21,563 nt of DNA, taken from positions 1-21,563 of the forward strand of contig DAOUMU010000521.1 of the NCBI GenBank assembly GCA_034409055.1. The letters are read 5' to 3'. Position numbers and translations under genes: made by a program. Below, piece after piece: positions 1-6,953 of the stretch. How positions within the stretch are numbered: position 1 is the first letter of the stretch; each line of letters starts with the position of its first letter. The notes under the pieces were generated by a model, which saw nothing but the letters and a program-made list of their open reading frames with translations, ran no database searches and had not been told where the DNA came from. This stretch comes from DAOUMU01 sp034409055 (GTDB taxonomy: Bacteria; Chloroflexota; Anaerolineae; 4572-78; J111).

Positions 1-1
1 G

Positions 2-112
2 GCTTACTTGGCCGCCAACGCTCAATGGCTTGGCATCCTTAAACCCAAACGCAAGCGTAAACAACTTTCTTTTGAGTTGGTAAAGAACTTGACAAATCCT
101 GTCCCTGCTTAA
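2..112 (+). CDS. Transposase, C-terminal 36 residues (partial)
   Basis: The frame is open from the window edge to TAA at 110-112 and encodes 36 residues. They run from AYLAANAQWLGIL through the basic stretch KPKRKRKQ to NLTNPVPA. The stop codon overlaps the terminal inverted repeat, a compact layout common in IS elements. Transposase identity is inferred from this position and the matching terminal repeat at the other end of the window. No DDE catalytic motif is in the visible part, so the family is unassigned. Confidence 0.55.
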   Translation, partial: AYLAANAQWLGILKPKRKRKQLSFELVKNLTNPVPA

Positions 113-941
113 CTTGTAACAAATGGACTAAGGCAAAGCCCCGGTCCGGCAGATTTTCAAAGTTAACCAGTTGAGGCATCAAGCGAAACACGGCTTCAGC
201 GGTCGAGAGCTGTTGGGCGACAAGGGGTTCACCGGCTGCGTAACGGGGAAAGATGAGAAGGTGCGGGTAAGCTGTAGCCCGTACGCAATGGGGACGCAAC
301 AACTCTGGATCCAGCCAGGCGGTACCACCAAAAAAGTGGATCGAGCTTTGGTCAACCGCCTGGTCTAACCAATGCTGCCAGATAAAAGCGGAATCCGGTT
401 TTATCACAATGGGGCCGGCCAGGCCACTCATTTCATACCGGTCGAACGTAACGGCTACCAGTTCATCGGTCAAAAAATCGAAACCGCTAACGGTCAGCCA
501 GGCCGCCAGGGTGGACTTACCGCTGCCTGATTGGCCGCATAGGATGAGGCCCTGCCGGCCACGGGCCAGACCGGCCGCGTGAAAGACCAAATGCTGCTGG
601 CAACACGTGACTAACTTGGCCACTACATCCCGCGTCAAGTAGGTAAAGACATAAAACGGTTCTGAGCCAGCGGGGTGTAACAATTTGTCGTCACGCCACA
701 GTTGTAGTTCGCCCCTGTTAGTGGTAGTAATTTGATAGGTAGCGATGACCGAAACGGTGTTACCAAGATGCAAACTGTCCACAGGACGCAAGCAATCCCC
801 AGGATGCAAGCAATCCACAGGACGCAAGCAGTGACGGAAGTACTGGCTCAGTGATTGGCGCAGGGGGGAGTCATCACACCAGATCAAGGCGGCGTTATCA
901 CCGAATTGGACACACAGGGGGTTATCTGAGTTCACAACCAC
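39..941 (-). CDS. HprK-like P-loop kinase, C-terminus replaced by IS
   Basis: Resembles the C-terminal catalytic domain of HPr serine kinase and the HprK-like proteins found near PqqD or lasso-peptide genes. Visible features are the HAAGLARGRQG strand before the P-loop, Walker A GQSGSGKST (G136-T144), FLTDELVAV (the conserved Asp-Glu after the P-loop), and a helical end, LSTAEAVFRLMPQLVNFENL. Family members normally continue about 25-35 residues further. Here host sequence stops near residue 272 at the IS border (125/126), and the last ~28 residues are antisense IS sequence that happens to be open. GTG start; no clear ribosome binding site. Residues ~36-60 are a CLRPVD-type six-residue repeat encoded by an 18-bp tandem repeat. 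Upstream on the same strand is the Tat-exported protein, possibly co-transcribed. The native function is unknown and the gene may be inactivated. Confidence 0.72.
   Translation of the reverse strand: MVVNSDNPLCVQFGDNAALIWCDDSPLRQSLSQYFRHCLRPVDCLHPGDCLRPVDSLHLGNTVSVIATYQITTTNRGELQLWRDDKLLHPAGSEPFYVFTYLTRDVVAKLVTCCQQHLVFHAAGLARGRQGLILCGQSGSGKSTLAAWLTVSGFDFLTDELVAVTFDRYEMSGLAGPIVIKPDSAFIWQHWLDQAVDQSSIHFFGGTAWLDPELLRPHCVRATAYPHLLIFPRYAAGEPLVAQQLSTAEAVFRLMPQLVNFENLPDRGFALVHLLQVKQGQDLSSSLPTQKKVVYACVWV
108..125. repeat. IS terminal inverted repeat (right end)
   Basis: CTTAACTTGTAACAAATG is a perfect reverse complement of 21441-21458. Similarity stops immediately outside (GACTAAGG here, CCCTTATGG for the other copy read in the same sense), which places the IS border at 125/126. 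Confidence 0.8.
770..833. repeat. 18-bp tandem repeat inside the HprK-like gene
   Basis: Three full units and a partial fourth begin at 770, 788, 806 and 824, each starting GCAAnC. The middle units read GCAAGCAATCCnCAGGAy. Being a multiple of three, the repeat expands the protein as CLRPVD / CLHPGD / CLRPVD / SLHL without shifting frame. It lies N-terminal to the kinase core, where extra length should be tolerated. Confidence 0.85.
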
Positions 942-978
942 TTATATGACTAAACCAGACCCGACAAGTTTTTAAGTC

Positions 979-1053
979 TACTGCGTATTGCGTACTGCGT
1001 AATGATTTTTTGGTACGCAAAAGTGCATTTTACGCAATACGCAGTACGCAACA
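979..1053. repeat. Heptamer-repeat hairpin 1
   Basis: TACTGCG, TATTGCG, TACTGCG, TAATG run from 979. After a spacer, the complementary heptamers (CGCAATA, CGCAGTA, CGCAACA) run from about 1031 to 1053, so the two halves can pair as a long stem. It sits between two minus-strand genes (stop at 1108, start at 941). It is not a typical terminator because no T-run follows. Confidence 0.8.
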
Positions 1054-1107
1054 GGTCATTGGCGGAAACTATTGGTTAATGACGCATAATCGGTTTTATA
1101 CACTTTT

Positions 1108-1860
1108 TTAGTCCCTGTCCAGAAGTTCAGTGGGGACATTGTCCCCGAAGCAACCGGGACCAAGATAGTACCCTGGGAAGAGAGAGAGACCGTTGACCAG
1201 AACAATAGAAGCAGGAAAATAACAGGAGCAGTAGAAGGGAAACCAGCCAAGACCTATAGCCGGCAATAGGAACTCGATTTTAATTTTATTCTTATCGATT
1301 TTGAGTTTTCTGATTGAGCTTAGCAGGACGTAATATAAGAAATCCTCGGGAGGGTCGAAGGATTTGCCACCAGATATCCCACAGAACCAAAACGGTACAT
1401 CATCTCCCGGTACATTACTGCTCGTGTGCCCGCGCCAGGCGCGAAATTTAATCATTATCTTTATCTTTATCACCGGCGCCCATGGTGGCCCAACAATTTT
1501 CCACTTGCGTTTAATCTTTAGCCAGGGACGGTCTTTAATCCAATAGTAAGCAAAAGAAGGTGACTGTACAACCTGACCCTTTTCCGCGACAACAATCCAA
1601 CCTTGCTGCGGCGCATATTGCAATTGGTTACTGACATCTGCTCCGGTGGCTATGTCTTCAAATTCGATACTTTCAATTTCGTTGGTGAAGGGGTATTCGA
1701 CCGGCGAGGCCTGGGCAAAGGCCGGTAGCGTGCCCACCTTGACCAGTGGTTTCTCCCAGGTGCTGGGCAAAGTTGACAGGGCTGTGGCACCGCCCGTAGC
1801 CGCCAATACCTTTAAGGCTTCCCGGCGGGACAATTGATTTTTTTCTTTTAAGTGGCTCAT
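1108..1860 (-). CDS. Tat-exported protein of unknown function
   Basis: 250 residues. The N-terminus has a twin-arginine signal, LSRREALKVLAATGGATALSTL (SRREALKVL plus a hydrophobic stretch), followed by a likely processing region near AFAQA (~48-51). The protein is therefore probably exported folded. The ATG is supported by GGAGGG five bases upstream (in complement). The mature part is not recognised. It holds two strands of alternating lysine and isoleucine/leucine (KIKIMIKF near residue 130; KLKIDKNKIKIEF near 190), suggesting amphipathic beta strands. The C-terminal part is rich in aromatic residues and glycine, with several cysteines (FYCSCYF, GPGCFG). Its neighbour downstream is the HprK-like kinase 166 bases away, past a heptamer hairpin. 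Divergent from the membrane glycosyltransferase-like gene. Confidence 0.75.
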   Translation of the reverse strand: MSHLKEKNQLSRREALKVLAATGGATALSTLPSTWEKPLVKVGTLPAFAQASPVEYPFTNEIESIEFEDIATGADVSNQLQYAPQQGWIVVAEKGQVVQSPSFAYYWIKDRPWLKIKRKWKIVGPPWAPVIKIKIMIKFRAWRGHTSSNVPGDDVPFWFCGISGGKSFDPPEDFLYYVLLSSIRKLKIDKNKIKIEFLLPAIGLGWFPFYCSCYFPASIVLVNGLSLFPGYYLGPGCFGDNVPTELLDRD

Positions 1861-2063
1861 CGATTCCCTCCATTCAAAACTAAAGCAGGCAAGTTTAGTA
1901 ACTGATCAAATGAAAAAAACTTTAGGGTAGTCAAATATACGCTATTTTAACAATCGTGTCAAATAAGTAACCCATGTTATTTAACTCTCTCCATTTGATA
2001 GCTCGGCAGGGGGCGGCATTTTGGGGTCAAACATTTCTTTTTTTTCCAAAATGGAGTACTCTA

Positions 2064-2069
2064 TATAAT
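2064..2069 (+). promoter_or_regulatory. Possible -10 box (TATAAT)
   Basis: A perfect TATAAT lies 27 bases before the ATG at 2097. No convincing -35 element is seen at 16-18 bases upstream. If used, transcription would begin after the alternative ATG at 1974, favouring 2097 as the true start. The rest of 1861-2096, the divergent gap to the Tat protein, is AT-rich with no other clear signal. Confidence 0.35.
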
Positions 2070-2096
2070 CCGTTTGGTGATGGAGTCAAAGCGCTG

Positions 2097-3881
2097 ATGC
2101 CTGCCTTTTATCGCTACCGTTGGCCCTTAGCCGTCATCGGCTCTGTTTTGTTCATCTACCTCATCGCTTTCAGTCGCATGCCTAAATCCGTCTTTTGGGG
2201 AACCGATGAAGGGGCTAAATTTATTCAGCTTCAGACCTTATTAGGTTGGCAAGGGGGGGCAAAATATCAAGTGCCTTACCTGGGCCAACGGTTGGACCCG
2301 ACCTATCGTTTCTATCCCCAGCACGGTGTCTATCCCCAACCTATGGCCAACGGCCAGGTTTATTTTCCCTGGTCGATCGGGTTTCCGTTGATTTCAATCA
2401 TCCCTTTTAAGCTGCTGGGAATACCCGGCCTCTATGTCATTCCTCTGGTTAGCGGGATATTGACGGCGGTGCTGAGTGGCTGGTTAACCTATCGTCTCAT
2501 CCCGGCGGCCGCCCCGCTGACAATGGTGGCCGTGGGCCTGGCCAGCCCTATCTTTTTTTTTAGTTTCCTTTTCTGGGAGCATACCCTGGTTGTACTGATC
2601 GGACTAGCAGCGTTGTGGCAGGCGATGCGCCTGGCTGAGGCGCAGGCTCGAGGTAAATGGTTATCGCTCATTTTCGCCGGCCTACTGTTAGCCAACGCTA
2701 TCGCCCTACGATTGGAGATGCTGGCCTATGCGCTGGCGCTGGTGCTGGCGGGTGGTTTTGCCCTGATTGTTCATCATTGGCCGCTTTTTACGGGTCAGGC
2801 TATTTTTAGACAATGGCGTCGTTGGCTAGTAACGATAGTCATCGTCATAATGATGGTCGGCCTATTGACATCTGCCAACTTCTGGTCCTTCTTGATGGAA
2901 ACAGGTTTGATTAAGCCAAGCTATCTGGGAGTCATTGAAAACAGTCTTGACTTGGCTAGCAATCCTGATACCTGGATCAACCTGCTCCCTCTTTTGCCAC
3001 AGATATGGATTAACAATACCCACTTCATAGGACCGGAGATATCTATAGAATTGGTCTGGCTGGGGTTGGCCGGCGTGATCCTGGCTGGATTGGCCATCGT
3101 TATGCCGGCCCGAGTGCGAGTCTGGCTGCTAGGGGGGAGTGGCTTGCTGATCGGCTGGGTTAGTGTCTATGTCCTATTTCTACCCTCACGCTACCGGACG
3201 GTGCACGGTTTCTTCTTAGCCGCCCCCCACCTGGTCTTTATGTTCTTATTCGTACTGTACGCCCGTCGAGAACGACGTTTTGCCGTCACGCTCTTAGCCG
3301 CCACGGCCATACTTTATTTGTTTTTTGGCTCAATAGCCATCTTGTTGAGGGAAAGTAGAATCGAAAACCTGGACTGGGGCACACGTTACCTGCTGATGAT
3401 GTATCCTTTAGCCAGTATCTGCACGGTGGTGGGGCTGTATCATTTTTATCAAACTACTGCTTCCAACTGGTCCAGGCGACTATTATGGGGCCTGGCCGGA
3501 CTATTACTATGCCTGGGAATCGGGTACGAACTGCGGGGGCTGCAAGAAATCCAGACCACGAAAAAAGATTTTCTCCGCTATGCTCAGGCGTTGGAGGTGA
3601 TTGACCTACCTATCGTCACCGACCAATCCTGGCTACCCGCCCTACTGGCTACTCATTTTGTTAATGAGGAAATGTATATCTTAACCCAGCAGGAAGATTT
3701 GTACGCCTGGCTAGAGATGGCCGGAGATGAGGTGGACTCATTTGTTTTTGCCAGCATTTTTCTGCTGAACCCCAACTTTATTGAAATGGCGCCTTACCCC
3801 CTGGTGCCCGGTCGGAGCCAGTTGGTGGGTCGAGTAACTTTTACCGAATTTAAGATCGTCCATACCGAAACGCCGCCCTAA
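2097..3881 (+). CDS. Multi-span membrane protein, glycosyltransferase 39/83-like
   Basis: 594 residues from ATG 2097, with about a dozen hydrophobic segments. The first is RWPLAVIGSVLFIYLIAF, followed by a short loop with an acidic pair (FWGTDEGAKFIQLQ). That matches the first extracytoplasmic loop of PMT/ArnT-type GT-C transferases, where an aspartate is catalytic, so a lipid-linked-sugar transferase in the plasma membrane is the best guess. The last ~100 residues are soluble. An in-frame ATG at 1974 would add 41 residues (MLFNSLHLIARQG...). I prefer 2097 because GGAG lies 11 bases before it, a TATAAT sits in the extension, and the downstream N-terminus looks native. The stop overlaps by three bases the stop of the convergent metalloprotease gene. 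Exact substrate unknown. Confidence 0.7.
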   Translation: MPAFYRYRWPLAVIGSVLFIYLIAFSRMPKSVFWGTDEGAKFIQLQTLLGWQGGAKYQVPYLGQRLDPTYRFYPQHGVYPQPMANGQVYFPWSIGFPLISIIPFKLLGIPGLYVIPLVSGILTAVLSGWLTYRLIPAAAPLTMVAVGLASPIFFFSFLFWEHTLVVLIGLAALWQAMRLAEAQARGKWLSLIFAGLLLANAIALRLEMLAYALALVLAGGFALIVHHWPLFTGQAIFRQWRRWLVTIVIVIMMVGLLTSANFWSFLMETGLIKPSYLGVIENSLDLASNPDTWINLLPLLPQIWINNTHFIGPEISIELVWLGLAGVILAGLAIVMPARVRVWLLGGSGLLIGWVSVYVLFLPSRYRTVHGFFLAAPHLVFMFLFVLYARRERRFAVTLLAATAILYLFFGSIAILLRESRIENLDWGTRYLLMMYPLASICTVVGLYHFYQTTASNWSRRLLWGLAGLLLCLGIGYELRGLQEIQTTKKDFLRYAQALEVIDLPIVTDQSWLPALLATHFVNEEMYILTQQEDLYAWLEMAGDEVDSFVFASIFLLNPNFIEMAPYPLVPGRSQLVGRVTFTEFKIVHTETPP

Positions 3882-5707
3882 TTGTTCTTTAAAATAAGCG
3901 GTAGATAGGTTTTGATGGGGTCTACGATGGCCAGGCAACTGGCTTGAATAGGCTGCCCGTAAACAGGCACGACAATCGTGGCGGTGTTGGTCAAGACGTC
4001 TTTACTCTTGACTGTCCCCACCTGCAAGGCATAGGTGATGACCAGCCGGCTTTGACTGTTAAGGGTGAAGGGCACAGTGCTGGTGGGGAAGTTGCTCAGG
4101 TCGCCAATGTTTAGATTGGCCACGGCAGAGCCGGCGATGTAAGTGGTGCTGATCGGCATACGGTCGCTGACGGTGATGCCCGTGACGGCCTGGAAAGTGT
4201 CGTTGTTGAGGTGGAGAGTATAGGTAATTTTGGCCCCGGAGGTGACGACGGAGGTGGTGGCCAGGGTTTTATTGGCCGTCAAGTGGAGGGGACAGGCTCC
4301 GTTGACAAGACCGGGGTTATAGACCGTGCCGTGCCAGGCGTTACATTCTGCCTGGAGCATCTCATTGGACTGTTTGGGAAAGAGCTTAGCATTCATAATC
4401 CGGCTGGGGAAGCCCCCCGTGCTATCGGGATGTAACAATCCCTGATTATGACCAAACTCGTGAGCCCAGAGAATCCCATCGATGGTGGTATTACCCACAT
4501 ATTCCAGGACCATATTTTTGGGGGTGTTGAGGTAAGCACAGCCGATAATAGAGGTGTTATAGCCACCACAGTAATCCAGGGCCGGCACCACTTTGACCTG
4601 GTGTGAACTGAGAGTAAAAAGGCTGATCAATTCTGAACTTGTCTCGACGAAACCATCTGTCACCGCAAACGTACCCAATGACCCGTGACGCTGCAAGGCA
4701 GTGCAGCAGGCAATATCCGCCGGACTATCGGCAACCTGCATAATCTCGGTGGCTTTGAACAGAATGGCGTCAACCTGGGCCTCGCTGGTCAAGCCGGTTT
4801 CGTTAACGTGCCTGGCTACAGTAAAAGTTTGCAGGTGACTGTTAACGTTGGTATCTTCGGCCAGAGGGCCAATGGTCTCTTGGCCACCGGCCGGAGCCAT
4901 TAAATTGGGATCGGGGCTGACCACCGGAGCCATCCCCTCTTGCTGTACCCGTCGGTTCAGTTCGAGCGCCTGGTGCAAAACATCCCGGTCGGCCTGGCTG
5001 GATACCCCTGCCTGCTCCTTAATTTCTTCCAAACGAGCCAGGGCCTGGGGCAGACCGGACACGCCCAGGGCCAGTAATGATTTGTGGTACAACTCACCTT
5101 CATAAGTTTGGCCGTTGTAGGTCCAGGGTAGCGTTTGGCCGGACCAATAGGTTTGGTCAGCAGCCTGCAGCAGAAAGGTCAAGGCGGCCAGGTCTCCCTG
5201 GTGCGCCAGTTGAGCCAGGGCATACGGTACCGAGGCCAGACCCCGGAACTGATCGAGCGAGACGTCGCCTTCGGTTTGGGTCAGGTAATCCAGCAGGGGC
5301 TGGCGGGCACCGGGATGACCGATAAAGCCCAGGGTGACGACGATGTTGGTGGCGTAGGGAACGTTCTCCGGTCTGGCCAGCAACTCCAGCAGGATGGGCA
5401 CGGCCTCCGGGCCAAATTGGCGGGCCTGCTCATAAGGAATGCCGTGGATGTGCCACCGCTTGACAAAGGACACCACCTCACCGGCGGCCGGCGGCCCTGC
5501 GGGACCTACCAGGGTCAAGGAGGAGTTTGGCACGCCCACGTGCCAATTGGTGGGCGAGAGGATCACCTTATCCGGGGAGCGGGCCGGTTTAACCAGGCCA
5601 GCCGTTAGGCGAGGCCAGATCAAGTCGAGCTGGATCTCGACTATCAAGACCAGGCCGGTGGCGACGAAAAAGAGAATGGTTATTATGTTAGCCAACTTGG
5701 TTTTCAT
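3878..5707 (-). CDS. Secreted HEAT-repeat/metzincin metalloprotease with DUF11 domain
   Basis: 609 residues from ATG 5707. Order: signal anchor (LANIITILFFVATGLVLIVEI); an alpha-helical region of HEAT/PBS-like repeats (~residues 90-250; GPEAVPILLELL, GHPGARQPLLDYL); a peptidase domain with HEFGHNQGLLH (H416, E417, H420, H426), the zinc-binding metzincin signature HExxHxxGxxH; a nearby RIMNA that could be the Met-turn; then a DUF11-type beta domain (TVTSGAKITYTLHLNN..., ~500-595); and the terminal YLPLILKNN. Predicted to cleave proteins outside the cell. The frame stays open upstream to a GTG at 5794, but that extension runs into a heptamer array and lacks a signal peptide at its end, so ATG 5707 is chosen. 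Cysteines around the active site suggest disulphides. Confidence 0.85.
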   Translation of the reverse strand: MKTKLANIITILFFVATGLVLIVEIQLDLIWPRLTAGLVKPARSPDKVILSPTNWHVGVPNSSLTLVGPAGPPAAGEVVSFVKRWHIHGIPYEQARQFGPEAVPILLELLARPENVPYATNIVVTLGFIGHPGARQPLLDYLTQTEGDVSLDQFRGLASVPYALAQLAHQGDLAALTFLLQAADQTYWSGQTLPWTYNGQTYEGELYHKSLLALGVSGLPQALARLEEIKEQAGVSSQADRDVLHQALELNRRVQQEGMAPVVSPDPNLMAPAGGQETIGPLAEDTNVNSHLQTFTVARHVNETGLTSEAQVDAILFKATEIMQVADSPADIACCTALQRHGSLGTFAVTDGFVETSSELISLFTLSSHQVKVVPALDYCGGYNTSIIGCAYLNTPKNMVLEYVGNTTIDGILWAHEFGHNQGLLHPDSTGGFPSRIMNAKLFPKQSNEMLQAECNAWHGTVYNPGLVNGACPLHLTANKTLATTSVVTSGAKITYTLHLNNDTFQAVTGITVSDRMPISTTYIAGSAVANLNIGDLSNFPTSTVPFTLNSQSRLVITYALQVGTVKSKDVLTNTATIVVPVYGQPIQASCLAIVDPIKTYLPLILKNN

Positions 5708-5758
5708 TATGATATCCGTTTTGATTTTGACAAGGCTTCTATCTTCGGTTAAAGTCAA

Positions 5759-5793
5759 GTAGAGTGAATGATGAACAGCGAATGGCGAAACCA
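5759..5793. repeat. Heptamer array 2
   Basis: Five imperfect 7-bp units, GTAGAGT, GAATGAT, GAACAGC, GAATGGC, GAAACCA, lie just upstream of the metalloprotease start. No inverted partner is visible close by. The 5708-6272 interval contains no convincing gene; it holds this array, the 51-54-bp repeats and heptamer hairpin 3. Confidence 0.6.
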
Positions 5794-5857
5794 CAGGACA
5801 ACTGTCAGCGAAGATACCACGTCATAGGCTTTAAATCAAGTTATGTAGGGCAAGTTG

Positions 5858-6050
5858 GCCCCGCATAGGGATGCGGGGCCTACGAAAAAGAGAGGGCATC
5901 CCTATGCCTAGTCCCCGCATGGGGATGCGGAGCCTCTCTCGTAGAGAGGGCATCCCTACGCCCGGTACCAGGGGGATGCGGGGCCTCTCTCGTAGAGAGG
6001 GCATCCCTATGCCCGGTACCATAGGGATGCGGGGCCTACGAAAAAGAAAA
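5858..6050. repeat. 51-54-bp tandem repeat with internal palindromes
   Basis: The core GGGATGCGG recurs at 5868, 5922, 5973 and 6024 (spacings 54, 51, 51). Between cores is a complementary segment, GGGCATCCCTATGCC or a variant, so each unit can fold on itself and with its neighbours. First and last units share CCTACGAAAAAG. The middle ones have the palindromic CCTCTCTCGTAGAGAGG. Because the period is a multiple of three, short frames stay open on both strands, but neither looks like a real gene. This resembles MITE-like interspersed repeats rather than CRISPR: there are no unique spacers. Confidence 0.85.
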
Positions 6051-6127
6051 TAATCAAGGCAGTTCCGAAAGAATACCTGTGCCCGCCTGTGCCCTGTGGG
6101 TAGTACGGGTAATTATCCCAATCTGTG

Positions 6128-6193
6128 TAAAACGTAATTCGTAAAACGTAAGAAAAGAGTATTTACGCTTCACGTTTTACGTTTTACGCACTA
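6128..6193. repeat. Heptamer-repeat hairpin 3
   Basis: TAAAACG, TAATTCG, TAAAACG, TAAGAAA (6128-6155) face complementary units CGCTTCA, CGTTTTA, CGTTTTA, CGCACTA (6166-6193). The two sides can pair as a long imperfect stem with a short loop. It lies immediately upstream of, and partly overlapping, the putative promoter of the PH-domain gene. Confidence 0.8.
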
Positions 6194-6197
6194 TAAT
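6169..6197 (+). promoter_or_regulatory. Possible promoter of the PH-domain gene
   Basis: A perfect TATAAT at 6192-6197 is preceded at 17 bases by TTCACG (6169-6174), a weak -35. It lies 75 bases before the ATG at 6273, and the -35 falls inside the right arm of the heptamer hairpin. Confidence 0.4.
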
Positions 6198-6272
6198 CCT
6201 AAAGTGTCTGGGACGATTTAAATTTCGGAACTCCCCAAGTTACAAGCAACTATAGATCAGGAGGATCATCCC

Positions 6273-6815
6273 ATGTCTTTATCTGAAACACAAGCCAAAT
6301 TAAAAGCTCGCATCTGGCAAGCCGTGGCTCAGAGTGGTGTTGACGTTTCCGGTTTGTCCCAAGAAGAAATGGATAAACTGATTGGGACCATTACTGAAGG
6401 GGTGCTGCAAGAAATCGATGACGTTTTAAGCCAGGCCAGCGGCAAACCAACCTCTGCGCCAGCCCCGGCCGTCGATGACGACGACGCAGAAAACATCTTG
6501 TGGGAAGGGCGGCCCTTTTTATCGCTTAGCGTCCATTATCAAATCACCAACGAGCGGGTGCGTATTGTCGAGGGCCTTTTGGGCAAGGAACACGAGGACG
6601 TTGAACTGGTCCGGATACAAGACGTTGACCACAAGCAAAATCTAACCGAACGGGTGCTCAACATCGGCGATGTCTATATTCGCAGCCACGACCCGAGCCA
6701 TCCTGAAGTAGTGCTCAACAATGTGTCCGATCCGATGGAAGTACACGAGATTCTGCGCCGGGCCATCTTGAAAGCGCGCCAGAAATATAATCTGAGTTAT
6801 CGCGAAGAGATGTAG
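6273..6815 (+). CDS. Soluble bacterial PH-domain protein
   Basis: 180 residues. Residues ~1-55 are predicted helical (ETQAKLKARIWQAV..., EEMDKLIGTITEGVLQEI). A Ser/Pro/Ala linker and an acidic DDDDAE follow. From W77 on, WEGRPFLSLSVHYQITNERVRIVEGLLGKE... fits the bacterial PH (bPH_2/DUF304, YdbS-like) fold: strands, an 'ITNERV' turn and the IQDVDHKQNLTERVLNIGDV stretch typical of it. Unlike many members it has no transmembrane helices, so it is probably cytoplasmic and may bind a partner protein. AGGAGG seven to eight bases before the ATG fixes the start. It stands alone: the next gene is convergent. No enzymatic role is expected. Confidence 0.8.
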   Translation: MSLSETQAKLKARIWQAVAQSGVDVSGLSQEEMDKLIGTITEGVLQEIDDVLSQASGKPTSAPAPAVDDDDAENILWEGRPFLSLSVHYQITNERVRIVEGLLGKEHEDVELVRIQDVDHKQNLTERVLNIGDVYIRSHDPSHPEVVLNNVSDPMEVHEILRRAILKARQKYNLSYREEM

Positions 6816-6863
6816 CGTGTTACGCGACAAGATTTGCCTTGCGCTTGCGGGGAGAATCATAAT

Positions 6864-6944
6864 TACGTATTGCGTATTGCGTGGAGATGGATGATTTTTA
6901 TGCGATACGCTTTCCGCTCTACGCTCTACGCTTTCCGTTGCGGC
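6864..6944. repeat. Heptamer array 4 (two runs)
   Basis: TATTGCG twice (6868-6881), preceded by a partial unit, and then after a 21-base spacer CGATACG, CTTTCCG, CTCTACG, CTCTACG, CTTTCCG, TTGCGGC (6903-6944). Both runs keep a strict 7-bp period although their units differ. The array fills the gap between two convergent genes (stops at 6815 and 6954). Confidence 0.75.
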
Positions 6945-6953
6945 TGCGTTGCC

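Larger units (their letters stand above)
1..125 (+). mobile_element. Right end of an insertion sequence (partial)
   Basis: The first 125 bases are read as the 3' end of an IS. An open frame ends with a lysine/arginine-rich tail at a TAA, and that stop lies inside an 18-bp terminal sequence (CTTAACTTGTAACAAATG, 108-125). The exact reverse complement of that sequence begins the IS fragment at 21441. The boundary at 125/126 also cuts the kinase gene on the other strand. The IS family could not be named from the 36 visible residues. Confidence 0.75.

Noticed and set aside
979..1053. Rho-independent terminator
   Set aside because: The stem is long but built of heptamer repeats and is not followed by a T-run on either strand.
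1974..2096. 41-residue N-terminal extension of the membrane protein
   Set aside because: No ribosome site before ATG 1974, a TATAAT falls inside the extension, and the sequence from 2097 starts like a native membrane protein. The alternative cannot be fully excluded.
5858..6050. CRISPR array
   Set aside because: The repeats are contiguous with no unique spacers, vary in length and are self-complementary; no cas gene is present.
5831..6053. Short repetitive open frames on both strands within the 51-54-bp repeat
   Set aside because: They stay open only because the period is a multiple of three; both strands look equally protein-like, with no ribosome site and no relation to known repeats.
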